Assembly (NCBI GenBank): GCA_031367105.1
Contig: JANLPG010000200.1
Location: forward strand, 1-11,084
Length of the DNA: 11,084 nucleotides
Direction: 5' to 3'
DNA from: Palsa-1233 sp031367105
GTDB taxonomy: Bacteria; Gemmatimonadota; Gemmatimonadetes; Gemmatimonadales; GWC2-71-9
Both the position numbers and the translations under genes were made by a program. The stretch's first letter is position 1. Each line of letters starts with the position of its first letter. The notes beneath the pieces are model-generated. The model did not search any database and had not been told where the DNA came from. It saw only the letters and a list, made by a program, of their open reading frames with translations. Below, one piece after another: positions 6,785-11,084 of the stretch.

Positions 6785-7678
6785 ATGCGAAAGTTCATTT
6801 TGGCCCTACTTATTGCCGGGACGCTTACCGGTTGCGTCAGCAAGAAGCGCTACGACGAAACCGTCCTTGAGCAGCGCCGGGTCAACGAGCAGAAGGATTC
6901 GCTCGTCGCCGACGTGCTCGCCGCGACCCAGATGGTCACCGAGATCAACAGCGACCTCGCCCGCGTCAAGGCGCTGGGTGTGAGTCCGGTCTCGAGCGGT
7001 GACCGTCCGCTGGCCGGCAGGGCCGAAGAGCGTGCTGTCCTGCTGGGGAAGGTTCGTGAAGTGATCGCCCGCCTCGACGCGGCGGAGGTGCAGGTCGCCG
7101 CCCAGAAGAAGAAGATCGGCGGCTTGGGCGCCGAGCGCGCCAAGTTGCTCTCCAATCTCAATGCCTTCTCGAAGACGATCGAAGATCTCAAGGCGGCTGC
7201 GCAGCAACAGGAATCGCTGATCACCGAGCAGAAGGTCCAGATCCAGACCTTGACGTCGCGAGTCGACACCTTGACGCAACAGACCAATCAGCTCACGGTG
7301 GAGAAGGTCGCGGTGAAGGACACCCTGACCCACGTGATCGACGAGTCGAACGTCGCCTACTACGCCGTCGGGACCAAGGACGAACTGATCAAGCGCGGCA
7401 TCGTGGTGAGCGAGGGCACCAAGTTCCTGATCTTTGGTGGCAAGGCAGTCGTTGCGGCGCGCGACCTCAAGCCGGAACTGTTCCAGCGTCTGGATCGGCG
7501 CAAGGACACCGTGCTGACGGTGCCGGAACCGGCGAAGGAGTACAAGATTGTCACGCGGCAAAGCCCGTCGATGCTTGCCAGCACCGTGACGTCGGATGGG
7601 CACGTGAAGGGTGACCTGCACATCTCGTCGCCCGCGTTCTGGGACGCCGGCAAGTTCCTGATCCTGGTACGCGACTAA
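6785..7678 (+). CDS. Coiled-coil lipoprotein with conserved C-terminal domain
   Basis: A 297-residue lipoprotein. The signal MRKFILALLIAGTLTGC has a textbook lipobox (L-T-G-C), so Cys17 should be lipidated. Residues 20-64 and 82-185 are long amphipathic helices rich in Lys, Glu, Gln and Leu, predicted coiled coil, joined by a short linker with S-S-G-D-R-P. The C-terminal domain (about 188-297) starts A-Y-Y-A-V-G-T-K-D-E-L-I-K-R-G-I and ends S-P-A-F-W-D-A-G-K-F-L-I-L-V. That layout recalls Bacteroidota coiled-coil surface proteins of the Cbp1 collagen-binding type, judged from memory of their YVVGTKKEL and FW motifs and not tested. No OmpA peptidoglycan-binding motif is present. It probably sits in the envelope as a structural or adhesive rod; function is unknown. 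The gene appears to be transcribed alone. Confidence 0.85.
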   Translation: MRKFILALLIAGTLTGCVSKKRYDETVLEQRRVNEQKDSLVADVLAATQMVTEINSDLARVKALGVSPVSSGDRPLAGRAEERAVLLGKVREVIARLDAAEVQVAAQKKKIGGLGAERAKLLSNLNAFSKTIEDLKAAAQQQESLITEQKVQIQTLTSRVDTLTQQTNQLTVEKVAVKDTLTHVIDESNVAYYAVGTKDELIKRGIVVSEGTKFLIFGGKAVVAARDLKPELFQRLDRRKDTVLTVPEPAKEYKIVTRQSPSMLASTVTSDGHVKGDLHISSPAFWDAGKFLILVRD

Positions 7679-7699
7679 GCCAGATCGACGATCGATGGG

Positions 7700-7715
7700 C
7701 GATGATCGATCATCG
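7700..7715. repeat. 16-bp perfect palindrome in an ATCGAT-rich patch
   Basis: CGATGATCGATCATCG is a perfect inverted repeat with no spacer, about 20 bases after the lipoprotein stop codon. It sits in a patch with three further GATCGA or ATCGAT cores (7683-7717). ATCGATG (7691-7697) can also pair with CATCGAT (7711-7717). Spacer-free symmetry is more like a dimeric protein-binding site than a terminator. No regulator gene is nearby. Confidence 0.55.
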
Positions 7716-7728
7716 ATAACTGCATTGG

Positions 7729-7760
7729 AGTGGGGCGGTCCGGCAACGGGTCGCCCCACT
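7729..7760 (+). terminator. Strong GNRA-capped hairpin, probable transcription terminator
   Basis: Arms 7729-7742 (AGTGGGGCGGTCCG) and 7747-7760 (CGGGTCGCCCCACT) pair over 14 positions, 12 Watson-Crick and two G-T, and close on a GCAA tetraloop (7743-7746), a stable GNRA cap. It lies 50 bases after the lipoprotein stop codon and well before the next gene, the expected place for a terminator. No T-run follows (next bases TGGCGTTCC), so it may instead be a 3'-end stabiliser or part of a structured leader. Confidence 0.55.
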
Positions 7761-7773
7761 TGGCGTTCCGCCG

Positions 7774-7794
7774 GAGGATCGTCCATCGATCCTC
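7774..7794 (+). other. 8-bp stem-loop upstream of the DUF411 gene
   Basis: GAGGATCG (7774-7781) and CGATCCTC (7787-7794) are perfect inverted repeats around a 5-base loop, followed by GTTTCT. It could be a second weak terminator for the upstream gene, or an operator or leader hairpin for the DUF411 gene, whose candidate -10 starts 11 bases later. Confidence 0.4.
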
Positions 7795-7804
7795 GTTTCT
7801 CGAC

Positions 7805-7810
7805 TATCTT
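7805..7810 (+). promoter_or_regulatory. Candidate -10 box for the DUF411 gene
   Basis: TATCTT (in CTATCTTTC) lies 28 bases before ATG 7839 and matches four of six TATAAT positions; with the next bases it is close to the Bacteroidota TA-N2-TTTG box. No -35 is apparent. If real, the two hairpins upstream would belong to the preceding transcript. Confidence 0.35.
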
Positions 7811-7838
7811 TCAGCTGTCTCTTCTCTTCGAGTTGCCA

Positions 7839-8294
7839 ATGCGCCGCCACTTCCGAATGCTCGCTACCGCGGTCCTCCTCCTCACCGGCGCGACCGCGCT
7901 CACCGCGTGGCACGCTGGCCCCGCGCCGCTGAAGCTGCGGGTGGTCAAGTCGCCCAGCTGCGGTTGCTGTACTGCCTGGGTCAGCTATATGCAAAAGGCC
8001 GGTTTCACCGTGACGGTGGAGAGTCGCGAGGAATTCACCAAGCTGAAGCGTGCCAATGGCGTGACGCGTGAACTCGAGTCGTGTCACACGGCGTTCATCG
8101 ACGGCTATGTGATCGAGGGGCACGTCCCCGCCGATCTGGTCAAGAAACTGCTGACCGAGAAGCCCGTTGGCGTGAAGGGTCTCGCTGCGCCGGGGATGCC
8201 GGGTGCGTCGCCGGGAATGGATCAGGGGAAGGAGTCCTACACCATCTACAGCTTCGACGCGACGGGCCACGCCAAGCGCTACGCCGTGCGATGA
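7839..8294 (+). CDS. DUF411/CopG-like periplasmic copper-binding protein
   Basis: A 151-residue protein from ATG 7839. Residues 1-23 form a signal peptide or anchor (R-R-H-F-R-M-L-A-T-A-V-L-L-L-T-G). The DUF411 domain is nearly complete: K-S-P-S-C-G-C-C-T-A-W (37-47), with the C-x-C-C triad Cys41/43/44; S-C-H-T-A-F-I-D-G-Y-V-I-E-G-H-V-P (81-97), with Cys82, His83 and His95; and the Met-containing loop G-L-A-A-P-G-M-P-G-A-S-P-G-M-D (114-128). In Pseudomonas CopG, a DUF411 protein with thioredoxin-like fold, the CxCC region binds a multinuclear copper cluster, so a role in periplasmic copper handling is the best inference. No other copper genes are in view. An upstream in-frame ATG (7695) would lie among the hairpins and put 48 unlikely residues before the signal. 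The stop overlaps the next start (ATGA). Confidence 0.88.
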   Translation: MRRHFRMLATAVLLLTGATALTAWHAGPAPLKLRVVKSPSCGCCTAWVSYMQKAGFTVTVESREEFTKLKRANGVTRELESCHTAFIDGYVIEGHVPADLVKKLLTEKPVGVKGLAAPGMPGASPGMDQGKESYTIYSFDATGHAKRYAVR

Positions 8295-8506
8295 ACGACG
8301 ACCGGGTGGCCCGGATGCGGGCCGCTATGTGGCGGATGTTGATCGGGGTCGTGGTGGTGGATGCGATGGGCCTGGCGGTGTTCCTGCTGACGCCGTTGAC
8401 CCGGACCCCGAACGGGCGGACGGCTGCCGGGTTGTTCTGGATCGTGGCGACGCTCGCGGTGATCCTCCCCGGGCTGCGCGACATCCGCACCGCCCGCCGC
8501 AGCTAG
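8291..8506 (+). CDS. Small two-helix membrane protein
   Basis: A 71-residue ORF starting at the ATGA overlap with the DUF411 gene. It has a basic N-terminus (R-V-A-R-M-R-A-A-M-W-R), a first hydrophobic helix (about 16-34), a short polar loop with T-R-T-P-N-G-R-T, a second helix (about 44-61) and a basic tail, R-D-I-R-T-A-R-R-S. By the positive-inside rule both ends should be cytoplasmic. I do not recognise a family. The overlap suggests co-translation with the copper-binding protein, so a membrane partner is conceivable but unproven. There is no Shine-Dalgarno of its own. Its TAG stop interlocks with the stop of the opposite acyltransferase gene (CTAG). Confidence 0.7.
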   Translation: MNDDRVARMRAAMWRMLIGVVVVDAMGLAVFLLTPLTRTPNGRTAAGLFWIVATLAVILPGLRDIRTARRS

Positions 8507-9258
8507 CGACTGGGTTCGCTCCGCATCCGGTCGCGTGCGGCTTCGATCCGGAGCCGCACCAGCTGCTTCAACTCGGCAGTGGTCTTCCCGCTGCTCTCGA
8601 CCGGCTCAAGGATCTCGACCACCGCGACCGCAGGGTTGATGCGCCAGTCGTGCTTGGCAATGGCATTGCGAGTGCCGTGAATCGCCAGCGGCAGGATCGG
8701 GACGCCCGCGTCGATCGCCAGCCGGAATGCGCCATCCTTGAACGGCAGCAACTCCTCCGTCAGCGATCGCGTCCCCTCGGGAAACATCATCACCGAACAG
8801 TGCTGCCGCAGCCGCTCCCGACAGTTGGCGATCGCCTCCCTCGCGCTCGCGGCACGACCGCGCTTGACCGGAATATCGTTCGCCATCCACATCGTCCAGC
8901 CGAGCACGGGAATTTTCATCAACTCGATTTTGCTGAGCCATTTCATCTCCCAGGGGAGATGGCAGAGCAGCAGGATATCGGAGAACGACTCGTGGTTGGC
9001 GACCACGACATACGGCAGCCGGGGGTTTGTCGGCGGGGTGCCGCGCACCGAGAAGCTCCAGCGCGGTGTGGTCCAGGTGGTCCACAGCCCGACCCAGCGA
9101 AAGATCCGCCCGCCGATGTAGTTCACTCGGTCGAACGGCCAGCCGATGATCCGGAAGAAGCTCACCAGCGGGAAGGTCACGGCGATGGCAAGGCCGAGCA
9201 TCGACCAGGTCCAGATCGAAGCGAGCGTGGTGCGCAGGGGTGAGGCGGGCGTGGGCAT
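8503..9258 (-). CDS. 1-acylglycerol-3-phosphate acyltransferase (PlsC-type LPLAT)
   Basis: A 251-residue protein with an N-terminal membrane helix (about 13-36). All main LPLAT motifs are present: N-H-E-S-F-S-D (88-94, the catalytic HX4D pair His89/Asp94), P-V-K-R-G (130-134), F-P-E-G-T-R-S (159-165, glycerol-phosphate binding) and V-P-I-L-P-L-A-I-H-G-T (186-196). Such enzymes transfer a fatty acyl group to lysophosphatidic acid at the inner membrane in phospholipid synthesis; some act on ornithine lipids or other lysolipids, so the exact acceptor is open. ATG 9258 is the first Met that leaves a sensible N-terminus; no Shine-Dalgarno precedes it. It follows the HEAT-repeat gene by 37 bases on the same strand and may have its own promoter. 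Confidence 0.93.
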   Translation of the reverse strand: MPTPASPLRTTLASIWTWSMLGLAIAVTFPLVSFFRIIGWPFDRVNYIGGRIFRWVGLWTTWTTPRWSFSVRGTPPTNPRLPYVVVANHESFSDILLLCHLPWEMKWLSKIELMKIPVLGWTMWMANDIPVKRGRAASAREAIANCRERLRQHCSVMMFPEGTRSLTEELLPFKDGAFRLAIDAGVPILPLAIHGTRNAIAKHDWRINPAVAVVEILEPVESSGKTTAELKQLVRLRIEAARDRMRSEPSR

Positions 9259-9266
9259 CGGGGCAG

Positions 9267-9272
9267 AAGGTA
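9267..9272 (-). promoter_or_regulatory. Candidate -10 box for the acyltransferase gene
   Basis: On the minus strand TACCTT lies eight bases before ATG 9258, which has no Shine-Dalgarno. It would allow a leaderless or near-leaderless transcript separate from the upstream HEAT gene. No -35 is recognisable. Confidence 0.3.
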
Positions 9273-9295
9273 AAGGAGTGCGCCGTGGTGAGCTG

Positions 9296-10369
9296 CTAGC
9301 GCACCGCGCGACCGTGCAGTGCCTCGAACGCTGCGGTCGTCCCGATGCGCTCCAGCGCGTGATACGCTGCGGTGCGCACGTTGGCATCGTTGTGCTTGAG
9401 CAGGTGACCGAGCTGGTGGACCGCCTTCTCCATATGCCGGCGGGCGGCCACCTCGGCGCAGGCGACAACCAGGTCGGGGCGGTGACTCGTGAGCGCCTTG
9501 AGGATCGCCTCTTCGGCCCCGGGGGCTGCGGCCAGCGCTTCGATGCAGGCGCGTCGCTCGGGTCTCCCTTCGGCGGCGTTCAGGACTTCGATGATCGCCT
9601 CGATGCCATCGCGCCCGGCACTGTTGATGGCCCGCGCGATCAGCGGCGAGGTTCCCGGCTTGGCCAGCAACCGTACCATCGCTTCCAGGTCGTCACTCGA
9701 GACCATACGTCGCCGCTCACGCACCACGATCGATCGCTGGGCGTCTTCGAGTTCGTCCTCCAGCGTGCGCAATTCGATCAACGCGGCGGCGAGCCGGTCG
9801 TAGTCGTGCTGTGATGCGGCCTCGCTTCCTTCGGCGAGCAACGGGTCGAGTCGCGTGGTCAGGACCGCGCGGTCGTTGGTCCGGTTGGTGAGGTCGGGGC
9901 CGCCGAGGATTTCACCCGGTGCCATCAGCTGGCGCGGCTCCGCGGAGAGGCCGCCGGCGCTGGAGTCGACCACCTCACCCTGCTTTCCCGCCGAAACCAG
10001 TTCCGCCCCTGGGACTGCGGCGTGCAGTGCTTCGATGAGATGGATCGGAGCGGGGAAGAGCCCGGCCGCGGAGGCGAAAATCTCTGACACCTCACGCCAG
10101 TGCCGTGGCTCGAGGTTCCCGGGCAGGCAGAGCTTGGCGGTGTCGTGGCCAAGCATCATCTCCATCACCTGTGTCGCGCCGGGGGCATCGGCCGAGACCG
10201 GCATATCGTTGACGAGGAATCGGCCGTTGAGAATCTCGAAGGTGACCGGGGTGCCACCTGCCGCGCGGGCGAGCAACGAAAGTGCGCGATCCATCGCGGC
10301 GGCGTCGCCGTCTGCGGCGCGAACCTGATGGAGTGAAGCAGCGAACAAAGCGGTCAGTGGGACAGGCAT
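9296..10369 (-). CDS. HEAT-repeat protein of unknown function
   Basis: A 357-residue, apparently cytoplasmic protein. The N-terminal part (about 1-120) is a mixed domain with F-E-I-L-N-G-R-F-L-V-N-D-M-P-V (44-58) and D-A-P-G-A-T-Q-V-M-E-M-M-L (61-73), which I do not recognise by name. A low-complexity linker (125-185) and a charged helix (about 186-222, D-E-L-E-D-A-Q-R-S-I-V-V-R-E-R-R-R) follow. The C-terminal 130 residues are about four HEAT-type helical pairs, for example G-R-D-G-I-E-A-I-I-E-V-L-N-A-A (252-266), ending A-N-V-R-T-A-A-Y-H-A-L-E-R-I-G (329-343). HEAT repeats form protein-binding scaffolds; the partner is unknown. The start lies nine bases after the ABC ATPase stop, so the two are probably one operon, though the ATG lacks a ribosome site. 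Confidence 0.8.
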   Translation of the reverse strand: MPVPLTALFAASLHQVRAADGDAAAMDRALSLLARAAGGTPVTFEILNGRFLVNDMPVSADAPGATQVMEMMLGHDTAKLCLPGNLEPRHWREVSEIFASAAGLFPAPIHLIEALHAAVPGAELVSAGKQGEVVDSSAGGLSAEPRQLMAPGEILGGPDLTNRTNDRAVLTTRLDPLLAEGSEAASQHDYDRLAAALIELRTLEDELEDAQRSIVVRERRRMVSSDDLEAMVRLLAKPGTSPLIARAINSAGRDGIEAIIEVLNAAEGRPERRACIEALAAAPGAEEAILKALTSHRPDLVVACAEVAARRHMEKAVHQLGHLLKHNDANVRTAAYHALERIGTTAAFEALHGRAVR

Positions 10370-10375
10370 AGGAGA

Positions 10376-10381
10376 AGTCTA
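10376..10381 (-). promoter_or_regulatory. Candidate -10 box for the HEAT-repeat gene
   Basis: On the minus strand TAGACT, which includes the TAG stop of the ABC ATPase gene, lies exactly six bases before ATG 10369. The intervening bases hold no Shine-Dalgarno. It could be a leaderless internal promoter, or simply a chance product of the stop codon. Confidence 0.25.
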
Positions 10382-11084
10382 CATCCGCTGGGCTGAGGTA
10401 AGGAGTTTGGCCACATCGCGGCGGCGATCGGCCCCCAGCGGGAGTCCGAGCCGCAACCCGACCGCCAGTGCTGCCGGACGGCTGAGTTCGTGGTCGTTCA
10501 GGACGTCCCGGACCGCGCCATCGTGCACGATCCTCCCTTGCTGCAGCAGCAACCCCCGGTCGAGTGCCTCGTGGGCAAAGACGGCATCGTGGGTGATTGC
10601 CAGCACCGCCACGCCGCGGCTCAGCCGTTGCCGGACCGCCGCGATCACCCGTTCCCGGGAAGCACCGTCGAGGCCAGCGGTCGGCTCATCCAGCAGCAGG
10701 AGTATCGGGTCGGAGACCAGAATCGACGCGAGTGCCACGAGGCGGCGACGTGGGAGCGGCAGGTCGTAGGGGTGCTCTTCGGCGACGTCGAGCAGTTCGA
10801 GTTCCTCCAGCACCGCGTCGGTGGCGGTCCGGATCCTCGCGGTGGCCCATCCCGCTAACCTGGGAGCGACCGCACATTCGGCCCGCACCGAAGGCGCGAA
10901 GAGTTGCCGTTCCGGTTGCTGAAAGAGGAAGCCGACGCGCGGGGCAAGCTCTTCTGGTCCGCTGCCAGCGGTTGCTTGATCGAGGGTTCGCACCACCCCG
11001 CTGGTCGGCTGCTCGAGCGCCATCGCAAGCCGGAGCAGGGTCGATTTTCCCGCGCCGTTGGTTCCGAACAATCCCGTCGCTTCG
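10379..11084 (-). CDS. ABC transporter ATPase, CbiO/EcfA-like (5' end missing)
   Basis: The gene runs off the right edge; about 235 residues are visible. Walker A is G-T-N-G-A-G-K-S-T, reading on from E-A-T-G-L-F at the edge. The Q-loop region F-L-F-Q-Q-P-E-R-Q-L-F-A-P-S-V is characteristic of the CbiO/EcfA ATPases of energy-coupling-factor importers for metals and vitamins. Walker B and D-loop are L-L-L-L-D-E-P-T-A-G-L-D, and the switch His is in I-T-H-D. The signature LSGGQ is replaced by L-P-L-P-R in P-Y-D-L-P-L-P-R-R-R-L-V-A-L-A-S, a form seen in a subset of second ECF ATPases. The missing part may be only a short N-terminus or a whole first ATPase domain. Substrate is unknown; the permease and substrate-binding genes are not in the window. 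A downstream HEAT gene follows at nine bases. Confidence 0.88.
   Translation of the reverse strand, partial: EATGLFGTNGAGKSTLLRLAMALEQPTSGVVRTLDQATAGSGPEELAPRVGFLFQQPERQLFAPSVRAECAVAPRLAGWATARIRTATDAVLEELELLDVAEEHPYDLPLPRRRLVALASILVSDPILLLLDEPTAGLDGASRERVIAAVRQRLSRGVAVLAITHDAVFAHEALDRGLLLQQGRIVHDGAVRDVLNDHELSRPAALAVGLRLGLPLGADRRRDVAKLLTSAQRM

Noticed and set aside
6806..7786. 326-codon open frame on the minus strand opposite the lipoprotein
   Set aside because: The + strand frame has a perfect lipobox and coiled-coil pattern; the antisense translation is compositionally biased and has no motif.
8203..9243. 346-codon + strand open frame opposite the acyltransferase
   Set aside because: The minus strand carries all PlsC motifs in order; the + translation is Arg, His and Pro rich shadow sequence that also crosses the 71-residue gene.
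9271..9298. Tiny + strand ORF after AAGGAG near 9274
   Set aside because: It would encode only four or five residues before a stop; the AAGGAG is probably chance in the gap between two minus-strand genes.

Overview
GC-rich bacterial DNA, almost fully coding, most likely from Gemmatimonadota or a close relative. This placement is an inference from three things: the secreted six-bladed propeller lipoprotein with a DSAGVR start, a coiled-coil lipoprotein whose C-terminal domain recalls Bacteroidota proteins, and -10-like boxes of the type TA-N2-TT. I see no mobile element, CRISPR array, rRNA or tRNA. No gene-free stretch exceeds 300 bases; the longest is about 160 (7679-7838).

Layout. Bases 1-522 are the 3' end of a DHHA1-domain gene, probably an alanyl-tRNA editing protein, followed at once by six copies of a 7-bp tandem repeat. 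Next, on +, come a DinB-family protein and RmuC, whose genes overlap. A tightly coupled + unit follows (2254-4732): a DUF481 outer-membrane-type protein, a propeller lipoprotein and a YfiT/BstA-like metal-dependent thiol transferase, with TGATG stop/start overlaps at both junctions. A VOC (glyoxalase-fold) gene ends the + block and converges on a secreted 5'-nucleotidase-type metallophosphatase (-). That gene is divergent from a coiled-coil lipoprotein (6785-7678).

The gap at 7679-7838 holds a 16-bp palindrome and two hairpins, one with a 14-bp stem and a GCAA tetraloop. After it come a DUF411/CopG-like copper-binding protein and an overlapping 71-residue membrane protein. The stop codon of the latter interlocks with that of a PlsC-type acyltransferase on the minus strand. 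The right end is a minus-strand run in the order ABC ATPase (CbiO/EcfA-like, cut by the window edge), HEAT-repeat protein, PlsC acyltransferase.

Most genes are housekeeping or cell-envelope functions: tRNA proofreading, DNA maintenance, periplasmic nucleotide hydrolysis, lipid synthesis, metal handling and thiol detoxification. I do not see a clear new multi-gene system. The best leads are the structured gap at 7679-7838, a set of TA-N3-T boxes placed 6-8 bases before start codons that lack a Shine-Dalgarno sequence (possible leaderless genes), the ABC ATPase with a missing LSGGQ signature, and the coupled DUF481/propeller/YfiT unit.
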